In this document: positions 8,476-15,019 of the stretch, piece by piece
Position numbering within the stretch: the first letter of the stretch is position 1
How the letters are laid out: the number at the start of each line of letters is the position of its first letter
Source of the DNA: Micavibrio_B sp964399985
GTDB taxonomy: Bacteria > Pseudomonadota > Alphaproteobacteria > Micavibrionales > Micavibrionaceae
Length of the DNA stretch: 64,000 nt
Reading direction: 5' to 3'
Assembly (NCBI GenBank): GCA_964399985.1
Contig: CAYNRY010000001.1
Coordinates: 1 to 64,000 of the forward strand
Program-made: the position numbers and the translations under genes
The notes under the pieces: generated by a model
What the model saw: only the letters and a program-made list of their open reading frames with translations
Databases searched by the model: none
Told to the model about the DNA's origin: nothing

Positions 8476-8497
8476 TAGTAGAAGGAAATAAGTCAAA

Positions 8498-9091
8498 ATG
8501 GCTCCTCGTCCAGAACGTAAAAAAGAACGTGAACCACGCGAAGAAAGCGAACTGACAGAAAAGTTGGTTGCCGTTAACCGCGTTGCGAAAACCGTTAAAG
8601 GTGGTCGTCGTATGGGTTTTGCAGCATTGGTTGTTGTCGGTGACGGTCGCGGTCGCGTCGGTCACGGTCACGCTAAGGCAAAAGAAGTGCCGGATGCGAT
8701 CCGCAAGGCAACCGACCAGGCGAAACGCTCGATGATCCGCGTGCCGCTTCGCGAAGGCCGCACAATTCACCATGACGTTATCGGTCACTTCGGTGCAGGT
8801 CGCGTTTTGCTTCGTACAGCGCCACAAGGTACTGGTATTATTGCCGGTGGTCCACTGCGTGCGATTTTCGAAGCGCTCGGCATTCAAGACGTCGTTGCGA
8901 AAGCACTCGGTACAAACAACCCGTACAACATGGTTAACGCAGCGTTCGAAGCGCTGAAAAACATGCAAAGCCCACGCAGTGTTGCGGCCCGCCGCAGCAA
9001 AAAAGTCAGCGATATCCTTGGCAACCGTGAAATCGGTCTTAAAGGTGATAAAGCGGCTGCTGACGCTGCAGAAGAAAGCAAAGAGGACTAA
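8498..9091 (+). CDS. rpsE: 30S ribosomal protein S5
   Basis: Protein of 197 aa with the double-stranded-RNA-binding-like N domain containing GDGRGRVGHGHAKAKEV (about residues 48-65) and the C domain with GVIAGGP-like GTGIIAGGPLRAI. S5 takes part in mRNA entry and decoding fidelity. It is longer than the 166-aa E. coli form, with charged extensions at both ends, common in alphaproteobacteria. Confidence 0.98.
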   Translation: MAPRPERKKEREPREESELTEKLVAVNRVAKTVKGGRRMGFAALVVVGDGRGRVGHGHAKAKEVPDAIRKATDQAKRSMIRVPLREGRTIHHDVIGHFGAGRVLLRTAPQGTGIIAGGPLRAIFEALGIQDVVAKALGTNNPYNMVNAAFEALKNMQSPRSVAARRSKKVSDILGNREIGLKGDKAAADAAEESKED

Positions 9092-9095
9092 TTAG

Positions 9096-9347
9096 ATGGC
9101 AAAGGTAAAAGCGCATAAAGCGAAAAAGCAAAAGCCAAAAGCACCAGTAAGCGTTGTTGCGACTGGCAAGACTGTCAAGGTAACCCAGATGGGCAGCCCG
9201 ATTGGCCGTGCACCTGATCAGGAAGCGACATTGATCGGTCTTGGTTTGAACAAACGTCACAGAACACGCGAGCTGATCGATACGCCATCCGTTCGCGGCA
9301 TGATCGTAAAAATACAGCATTTGTTAAAAGTGGAAGAATCGAAATGA
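9096..9347 (+). CDS. rpmD: 50S ribosomal protein L30
   Basis: The L30 core occupies about residues 26-80: VKVTQMGSPIGRAPDQEATLIGLGLNKR and the end SVRGMIVKIQHLLKVEE. Total length is 83 aa against about 60 in E. coli; the extra N-terminal roughly 23 residues are Lys/Ala-rich. It follows rpsE by 4 bases and its TGA overlaps the rplO ATG (ATGA). Confidence 0.95.
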   Translation: MAKVKAHKAKKQKPKAPVSVVATGKTVKVTQMGSPIGRAPDQEATLIGLGLNKRHRTRELIDTPSVRGMIVKIQHLLKVEESK

Positions 9348-9850
9348 AACTGAACGAACTAAGCCCTAAAGAGGGCTCGACCAAAACCAGCCGCCGCGTC
9401 GGTCGCGGTATCGGTTCATCCAAGGGCAAAACATCCGGTCGCGGTGTGAAGGGTCAAAAAGGCCGTTCCGGCGTAGCGATTAAAGGCTTCGAAGGCGGTC
9501 AAATGCCTTTGTACCGTCGTTTGCCTAAAGTCGGCTTTAACAATTTCGGCGCGAAAGAATATGTCACGCTGTCCTTGGCCGGTCTGCAAGCTGCGATTGA
9601 TTCAAAGAAAATCGAAGCCAAAGGCACCATCGATGAAGACGCATTGGTTAAAGCCAAAGTTGTTCGCCGTAAGCGCGATGGTATTCGTTTGCTCGGTACA
9701 GGCGAATTGACATCAAAAGTGGCTTTGAAAATTTCTGGTGCGACGGCTTCTGCTAAAGCGGCTGTTGAAAAAGCGGGCGGCTCTGTTGAGCTGATCGTCT
9801 GGACACCGAAACCGGTCGTGCGCAAAAAGCCGATCCCGGGCAAGAAATAA
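9344..9850 (+). CDS. rplO: 50S ribosomal protein L15
   Basis: Protein of 168 aa starting MKLNELSPKEGSTKTSRRVGRG, with the Gly/Arg/Lys-rich extended N-terminal part typical of L15 and a C-terminal globular domain. L15 joins late in 50S assembly. ATGA overlap with rpmD indicates coupling. A strong terminator follows within 20 bases, so here it is the last gene of its transcript, unlike the common rplO-secY read-through arrangement. Confidence 0.98.
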   Translation: MKLNELSPKEGSTKTSRRVGRGIGSSKGKTSGRGVKGQKGRSGVAIKGFEGGQMPLYRRLPKVGFNNFGAKEYVTLSLAGLQAAIDSKKIEAKGTIDEDALVKAKVVRRKRDGIRLLGTGELTSKVALKISGATASAKAAVEKAGGSVELIVWTPKPVVRKKPIPGKK

Positions 9851-9870
9851 GATTTCTGATATAAGTTTTT

Positions 9871-9899
9871 AAAACCCCGCCCAAAAAGGCGGGTTTTTT
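9871..9899 (+). terminator. Rho-independent terminator after rplO
   Basis: A CCCGCC/GGCGGG stem with an A-rich loop, flanked by an A-run before and six T after. It closes the rplO transcript and separates secY from the ribosomal protein genes. Confidence 0.9.
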
Positions 9900-9902
9900 C
9901 GT

Positions 9903-9996
9903 CATTGCGAGGAGCACGGTGACAAAGCAATCCAGGCCATGGTGAGGCTGAAATACTTTCTGGATTGCTGCGTAGGCCTTCAGCCTCCTCGCAATG
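9903..9996. repeat. Palindromic intergenic repeat (CATTGCGAGGA type)
   Basis: A 94-base imperfect palindrome. The outer arms CATTGCGAGGA and TCCTCGCAATG are perfect complements, and so are the inner arms AGCAATCCAG (9926-9935) and CTGGATTGCT (9960-9969). Elements of this sequence type are widespread intergenic repeats in alphaproteobacteria. It lies between the rplO terminator and the secY promoter. Confidence 0.85.
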
Positions 9997-10119
9997 AGGA
10001 GTGTAAGAATCGTAAGTGCAATTGCACAAAGCGTTCTGTTGTCCTCTCTGGTTTAAAGGGAAGATACCCGCTTTCGCCGGAAGGGCAGAATACTGGTATT
10101 AATAGATATTTATTCTCCC

Positions 10120-10148
10120 TTGATATTCGTTCCCCCATAACCTAAAAA
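10120..10148 (+). promoter_or_regulatory. Candidate sigma-70 promoter for secY-adk
   Basis: TTGATA at 10120-10125, a 17-base spacer, then TAAAAA at 10143-10148. It fits the need for a new promoter after the rplO terminator and repeat. The 335-base interval 9851-10185 otherwise holds only those elements. Assigned by eye only. Confidence 0.5.
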
Positions 10149-10185
10149 TACTCCTTCATTTAATCCATCGAAAGACTGAATACCT

Positions 10186-11532
10186 ATGGCCTCTGCCGTC
10201 GAACAACTCGCCAAAAATGCCAATTGGGGCGCCTTTGCCAAAGCAACCGAACTTAAACAGCGTATCCTGTTCGTGGTCCTCGCTTTGCTGACTTATCGTC
10301 TCGGTTCCTACATTCCGATACCGGGCGTCGATCCGCATGTGTGGGAAGGAATTTTTGAGCAAAAAGGTGGCGGTCTTTTGGACATGTTCAATATGTTCTC
10401 CGGCGGATCCTTACAGCGTATGACGATCTTCGCACTCTCCATCATGCCGTATATTTCGGCGTCGATTATCGTGCAACTGGCAACGGCGCTTTTCAAGAAT
10501 CTTGAAGCCTTGAAAAAAGAAGGTGATTCCGGTCGTCAGAAGATCAACCAATATACACGCTATTTAACAGTGTTGCTTGCCACCGTTCAGGCATGGGGTC
10601 TGGCCGTCGGTCTTGAAAATTTACAAGGTCCGCAAGGCTCTGCCGTTATCGATCCGGGCCTGTTTTTCCGCGTCTCGACCGTCATCACGATTGTCGGCGG
10701 CACCATGTTCCTTCTCTGGCTCGGTGAGCAGATCACCGCACGCGGAATCGGCAATGGAACATCGCTGATTATTTTCGCCGGTATCGTTGCAAACTTGCCG
10801 CATGCTTTGGCAAGCTTCCTTGAATTGGGTCGCCAAGGCCAGTTCAGCTTCGTTTCCATCGCGGTTATCTGTTTGATGATCGTTGGCGTTATTCTGTTCA
10901 TCATCTTTATGGAGCGCGCGCAGCGCCGTCTTCTCGTGCAATATCCAAAGCGCCAAGTCGGACCTCAGCAAATGGCGCAAGCCTCGCAAAACCACTTGCC
11001 GCTTAAGCTCAACATGTCGGGCGTTATTCCGCCGATCTTCGCGTCATCACTGTTGTTTCTACCGATGACGATTGTTGGATTTACGGGTGCGGAGCAGACG
11101 GGCTTTGTTGCTGATATCGCGCGTTATATGCAGATGGGGCATCCGGTGCATATGATTTTCTATACGTCGTTGATCGTCTTTTTTGCTTTCTTCTATACGG
11201 CGATTGTTTTCAATCCGGAAGAAAATGCGGAGATGCTACGCAAGCATGGTGGTTTCATCCCGGGCGTTCGCCCTGGCAAATCGACAGCCGAATATCTCGA
11301 TTTCGTTTTGACGCGTATTACAGTCGTCGGCGCTCTCTATCTTGTGCTGATCTGTTTGCTGCCGGAACTTTTGATCGCTGAATACGGCCTGCCATTCTAT
11401 TTCGGCGGTACATCGCTTTTGATCGTCGTATCGGTCACGATGGATACGGTTGCTCAGGTGCATAGCCACATGATCGCGCATCAATATGAAGGTTTATTAA
11501 AACGCACTAAGCTGGGGAAAAAACGTAGATGA
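10186..11532 (+). CDS. secY: Protein translocase subunit SecY
   Basis: Protein of 448 aa with about ten hydrophobic segments and the SecY signatures GIMPYIS-like SIMPYISASIIVQ near residue 85 and the C-terminal QYEGLLKRTKLGKKRR tail. SecY is the channel of the SecYEG inner-membrane translocase. The conserved plug and ring region GSYIPIPGVDP is near residue 40. It is separated from rplO by a terminator and a repeat, and its TGA-overlapping end couples it to adk by 4 bases. Confidence 0.98.
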   Translation: MASAVEQLAKNANWGAFAKATELKQRILFVVLALLTYRLGSYIPIPGVDPHVWEGIFEQKGGGLLDMFNMFSGGSLQRMTIFALSIMPYISASIIVQLATALFKNLEALKKEGDSGRQKINQYTRYLTVLLATVQAWGLAVGLENLQGPQGSAVIDPGLFFRVSTVITIVGGTMFLLWLGEQITARGIGNGTSLIIFAGIVANLPHALASFLELGRQGQFSFVSIAVICLMIVGVILFIIFMERAQRRLLVQYPKRQVGPQQMAQASQNHLPLKLNMSGVIPPIFASSLLFLPMTIVGFTGAEQTGFVADIARYMQMGHPVHMIFYTSLIVFFAFFYTAIVFNPEENAEMLRKHGGFIPGVRPGKSTAEYLDFVLTRITVVGALYLVLICLLPELLIAEYGLPFYFGGTSLLIVVSVTMDTVAQVHSHMIAHQYEGLLKRTKLGKKRR

Positions 11533-12107
11533 CCAATATCATTCTTCTGGGCCCACCCGGCGCCGGTAAAGGCACGCAGGCTAAAATTCTGGAAGACGAA
11601 AAAGGTCTGAAACAGCTCTCCACCGGCGATATGCTGCGGGCGGAAATTGCGGCGGCCTCTCCGCTCGGCGTCAAAGTTAAAAACATCATGGATGGCGGCG
11701 GCCTTGTTTCTGACGATATTATGATCGAGATGATTTCGAACCGCATCGATCAGGAAGATTGCCAAAAGGGTTTTATCCTTGACGGTTTCCCGCGTACCGT
11801 GCCGCAGGCCGAGGCGCTTGATAAAATGCTGGCCGACAAGAAACGTAATCTCGATGCCGTGATCCAGTTGGTCGTCGATGAAAACGCTCTCTTGGCGCGT
11901 ATCGAAAAACGCGCTGCGGAAACAGCGGGCGGTCCGCGAGCCGATGACAATGCCGAAGCCCTCAAGAAGCGCCTGTCGGTCTATAACGAGCAAACCAAGC
12001 CTATTCTGCCATATTATGAAGATAAGAAAATCCTGCAAAAAGTAGATGGCATGGCGCCAGTTAACGATGTGACGGCCCAAATCGGGAAACTGCTCGCAAA
12101 ACCTTGA
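11529..12107 (+). CDS. adk: Adenylate kinase, short-lid form
   Basis: Protein of 192 aa with the P-loop GPPGAGKGT (about residues 8-16) and the DGFPRT motif near residue 85. It interconverts ATP plus AMP and two ADP. The region between RIEKRAAE and EALKKRL is short, so the long Zn/LID domain of the 214-aa form is absent; this is usual in alphaproteobacteria. Translationally coupled to secY (ATGA overlap). Confidence 0.97.
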   Translation: MTNIILLGPPGAGKGTQAKILEDEKGLKQLSTGDMLRAEIAAASPLGVKVKNIMDGGGLVSDDIMIEMISNRIDQEDCQKGFILDGFPRTVPQAEALDKMLADKKRNLDAVIQLVVDENALLARIEKRAAETAGGPRADDNAEALKKRLSVYNEQTKPILPYYEDKKILQKVDGMAPVNDVTAQIGKLLAKP

Positions 12108-12135
12108 GTTATCCACAGAATTTAATGTTATTTAG

Positions 12136-12163
12136 TTGACTCTGCTCAAATTCTGAATAATAT
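12136..12163 (+). promoter_or_regulatory. Candidate sigma-70 promoter for the alpha (rpsM) operon
   Basis: TTGACT at 12136-12141, a 16-base spacer, and TAATAT at 12158-12163, about 145 bases before rpsM. The distance leaves a leader long enough for the two hairpins at 12205-12273. Confidence 0.6.
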
Positions 12164-12204
12164 GCGCCCATTCCGGCAAAATACTGTCCTTAGGGGCTAT
12201 TTGT

Positions 12205-12273
12205 GTCTTTGATAAATCTATTAATATCAAAGACTTAGGTCGGATTTGGATTACGAACCGGTATTACGGTTCG
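12205..12273 (+). promoter_or_regulatory. Two-hairpin leader upstream of rpsM
   Basis: Hairpin 1 pairs GTCTTTGAT (12205-12213) with ATCAAAGAC (12226-12234), nine perfect pairs. Hairpin 2 pairs CGAACCG (12254-12260) with CGGTTCG (12267-12273), seven perfect pairs with a 6-base loop. No T-run follows either, so they are not simple terminators. The position matches the alpha-operon leader that is a ribosomal-protein target in E. coli; a similar role here is inference. Confidence 0.5.
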
Positions 12274-12308
12274 GCTAGAACTCAACTTTAACGCTCAAAG
12301 GAGCAATT

Positions 12309-12692
12309 ATGGCCCGTTTTTCAGGCGTCAACATTCCTGACAACAAGAGAGCAATCATCTCTCTTACCTACATCCACGGCATTGGTCGTCACACGGCAGA
12401 ACAAATCTGTACCGAAGTCGGTATCGATTTCTCTCGTCGCATGAAAGACCTGACCGAAGATGAAATGAACCAGATCCGCAAGATCATCGAATCCAACCGC
12501 TTCCCTATCGAAGGCGATCTGCGTCGTGAGACATCTCTCGCGATCAAACGCCTGATGGACATGCAATGCTTCCGCGGTCTTCGTCACCGTAAAGGTCTGC
12601 CTGTTCGCGGTCAGCGCACGAAGACGAATGCGCGTACACGCAAAGGCCCGGCAAAACCAGTCGCCGGTAAAAAGCCGATTGCTAAAAAATAA
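12309..12692 (+). CDS. rpsM: 30S ribosomal protein S13
   Basis: Protein of 127 aa. Start MARFSGVNIPDNKRAIISLTYIHGIG and the C-terminal RGLRHRKGLPVRGQRTKTNARTRKG are diagnostic. S13 is in the 30S head and touches P-site tRNA and bridge B1. Strong AAAGGAG ribosome-binding site. First gene of the alpha operon; rpmJ, often found just before it, is absent. Confidence 0.99.
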   Translation: MARFSGVNIPDNKRAIISLTYIHGIGRHTAEQICTEVGIDFSRRMKDLTEDEMNQIRKIIESNRFPIEGDLRRETSLAIKRLMDMQCFRGLRHRKGLPVRGQRTKTNARTRKGPAKPVAGKKPIAKK

Positions 12693-12723
12693 TCGATTAT
12701 TGCGAATTTAAAGGAATAGAAAA

Positions 12724-13137
12724 ATGGCTACACCAGCTAAAGGCGCTGCTAAGGGCGGCAAGGGCGGAAAAAAGAAAATCGTCCGCAAAAACATTCACTC
12801 CGGCGTTGTCCATGTGAATGCAACCTTCAACAATACACTGATCACGATTACCGACTTGATGGGTAACACTATCTCCTGGTCGACATCAGGTACGATGGGC
12901 TTCAAAGGCTCCCGTAAATCCACACCTTTCGCGGCTCAGGTAGCGGCGGAAGATGCAGCCCGCAAGGCGCAGGAACACGGTTTGAAAGAAGTCGATGTCG
13001 AAGTCAAAGGTCCGGGTACAGGCCGCGAGTCCGCACTGCGTGCGCTCAGCTCTGTCGGCCTCATCGTCAAAGGTATCAAGGACATCACGCCGATCCCGCA
13101 CAACGGCTGTCGTCCACGCAAGCGCCGTCGCGTCTAA
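12724..13137 (+). CDS. rpsK: 30S ribosomal protein S11
   Basis: Protein of 137 aa with the conserved S11 core (HVNATFNNTLITITD and TPIPHNGCRPRKRRRV end). S11 lies on the 30S platform near the E-site mRNA. The first roughly 20 residues are a Lys/Gly-rich extension. AAAGGAATAG ribosome-binding region upstream. Confidence 0.99.
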   Translation: MATPAKGAAKGGKGGKKKIVRKNIHSGVVHVNATFNNTLITITDLMGNTISWSTSGTMGFKGSRKSTPFAAQVAAEDAARKAQEHGLKEVDVEVKGPGTGRESALRALSSVGLIVKGIKDITPIPHNGCRPRKRRRV

Positions 13138-13208
13138 TAGATGCGTCGCGCAAAAGCGGCTTAAAATAAGAATAGTCTACGCTACTTAAAACAAGGAAGA
13201 GAAACAGT

Positions 13209-14234
13209 ATGTTGATACAGAAGAACTGGCTGGAACTGATCAAACCAAACAAAGTTGACGTCGAGCGCAACAAAACCAACGTCAATGCCGGTAAAGTTGT
13301 CGTCGAGCCACTCGAGCGCGGTTTCGGTCTGACCCTTGGTAACGCCCTGCGTCGTATCCTGCTTTCCTCTTTGCAAGGCGCGGCTGTCACGGCTGTTAAA
13401 ATCGCCGGTGTCCAGCATGAATTCTCCACGATCGAAGGTGTTCGCGAAGATGTCACAGACGTCATCCTGAATATCAAGGCGATTGCGGTTCGTATGCATG
13501 CTGAAGGCCCGAAGCGTATGCGCATCAATGCTGAAGGTCCATGCGAAGTCACAGCCGGAATGATCGAAGCTGGCGCCGACATCGAAATCATGAACCCTGA
13601 TCTGGTTATCTGCACACTCGATAAAGGTGCGAAACTGGAAATGGAAATGACCGTCAATACAGGTAAAGGCTACCGTCCGGCGTCTCAAAACCGTCCGGAA
13701 GATGCGCCTGTCGGCCTGATCCCTGTCGATTCCATCTTCTCGCCGATCCGCAAAGTGTCCTACGACGTAGAAGACACACGCGTCGGCCAGATCACAGACT
13801 ACGACAAGCTGACACTGAACATCGAAACAAACGGTGTTATCACTCCTGAAGATGCAATCGCTTACGCGGCCCGCATCATGCAAGACCAGTTGCAAGTGTT
13901 CATCAACTTCGAAGAGCCTAAGGAAGCGAAAGTTTCCCGTGAAGAAGAAAGCCTGCCGTTCAACCGCAATCTTCTGAAGAAAGTGGAAGAGCTGGAATTG
14001 TCTGTCCGCAGCGCAAACTGCCTGAAAAACGACAATATCATCTATATCGGTGATCTCGTTCAGAAGTCAGAGTCCGAGATGCTGCGCACGCCTAACTTCG
14101 GGCGTAAATCTTTGAATGAAATCAAAGAAGTTCTGACGATCATGGGCTTGCATCTGGGTATGCAAATCGAAGGATGGCCGCCAGAGAATATCGAAGAACT
14201 GGCAAAGAAAATGGATGATCCATTCGCCAGCTAA
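13209..14234 (+). CDS. rpoA: DNA-directed RNA polymerase subunit alpha
   Basis: Protein of 341 aa. The N-terminal assembly domain shows ERGFGLTLGNALRRILLSSL (about residues 36-55); the C-terminal domain (about 260-330) has TPNFGRKSLNEIKEVL, the helix-hairpin-helix that binds UP elements and activators. It nucleates polymerase assembly as a dimer. Follows rpsK after 71 bases with AAGGAAGAG upstream. Confidence 0.99.
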   Translation: MLIQKNWLELIKPNKVDVERNKTNVNAGKVVVEPLERGFGLTLGNALRRILLSSLQGAAVTAVKIAGVQHEFSTIEGVREDVTDVILNIKAIAVRMHAEGPKRMRINAEGPCEVTAGMIEAGADIEIMNPDLVICTLDKGAKLEMEMTVNTGKGYRPASQNRPEDAPVGLIPVDSIFSPIRKVSYDVEDTRVGQITDYDKLTLNIETNGVITPEDAIAYAARIMQDQLQVFINFEEPKEAKVSREEESLPFNRNLLKKVEELELSVRSANCLKNDNIIYIGDLVQKSESEMLRTPNFGRKSLNEIKEVLTIMGLHLGMQIEGWPPENIEELAKKMDDPFAS

Positions 14235-14245
14235 AAAATAAGTAA

Positions 14246-14287
14246 GCGGCAGGCGGTTAGCAGTAGTTACTGGGTACCGCTTCCGCC
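14246..14287 (+). promoter_or_regulatory. Hairpin in the rpoA-rplQ gap
   Basis: GCGGT (14253-14257) pairs with ACCGC (14276-14280), and outside an internal loop GCGG (14246-14249) pairs with CCGC (14283-14286). No T-run follows. The rpoA-rplQ gap is 161 bases, long for this operon. It may be a processing site or mRNA-stability element. Confidence 0.4.
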
Positions 14288-14395
14288 TACGGGGCATAGT
14301 GCCTAAAACGGATAAGTAACGCTGAATAAGTAGTGCTTGTTTAAAACCCAATGATCTTACCCGTTTAAGATCGCAGAAAAAGAGAAAGTGCTAAA

Positions 14396-14935
14396 ATGAA
14401 CCACGGAATTAAACAACGTAAACTAAACCGTACATCGGCTCACCGCTCCGCGATGCTGTCTAACATGGCAAACGCCCTCGTCAAGCATGAGCAAATTGTC
14501 ACGACCTTGCCAAAAGCAAAAGAACTTCGTCCTTTCGTTGAAAAGCTGATCACCCTGGGTAAAAAAGGTGGTCTTGCCAACCGTCGTAACGCTTTTGCTG
14601 TTCTGCGTGACGATGCAATGGTTGCGAAAATCTTTTCGACACTGGCAGATCGCTATACCTCCCGTCCGGGCGGTTATGCGCGTATTCTGAAAGCCGGTTT
14701 CCGTTATGGTGATGCCGCTCCTATGGCCATCATCGAACTGGTCGACCGCGATCCATCTGCAAAAGGCAAAGACTCAGGTCAGGATAACAATTCAGATTTC
14801 GCCGCCGGTCCGGCGGACGAGCTGACAGTTTCCAAGGCAGCCGTCAAAAAAGCCAATACAGAGAAAAAAGAGAAAGCCACAGGTGAAAAAGAAGCGAAAG
14901 CGAAAAAGACACCAAAAGCAAAAGATACTCAATAA
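14396..14935 (+). CDS. rplQ: 50S ribosomal protein L17 with long C-terminal tail
   Basis: The L17 domain covers about residues 1-125 (MNHGIKQRKLNRTSAHRSAM; VEKLITLGKKGGLANRR; GGYARILKAGFRYGDAAPMAIIELVDR). L17 lies near the tunnel exit beside L32 and L22. The length is 179 aa against 127 in E. coli; the extra tail is rich in Lys, Ala and Glu. Last gene of the alpha operon, followed by a clear terminator. Confidence 0.97.
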   Translation: MNHGIKQRKLNRTSAHRSAMLSNMANALVKHEQIVTTLPKAKELRPFVEKLITLGKKGGLANRRNAFAVLRDDAMVAKIFSTLADRYTSRPGGYARILKAGFRYGDAAPMAIIELVDRDPSAKGKDSGQDNNSDFAAGPADELTVSKAAVKKANTEKKEKATGEKEAKAKKTPKAKDTQ

Positions 14936-14953
14936 GCTTTAGAATAATCATTC

Positions 14954-14982
14954 AAAAACCCCGCTTTTGGCGGGGTTTTTTC
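14954..14982 (+). terminator. Rho-independent terminator after rplQ
   Basis: CCCCGC and GCGGGG arms around a T-rich loop, preceded by an A-run and followed by six T. It closes the ribosomal superoperon. Confidence 0.92.
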
Positions 14983-15019
14983 TTGCCAAAACAGCTCTAT
15001 TTTCGATAAAAAACATTCA

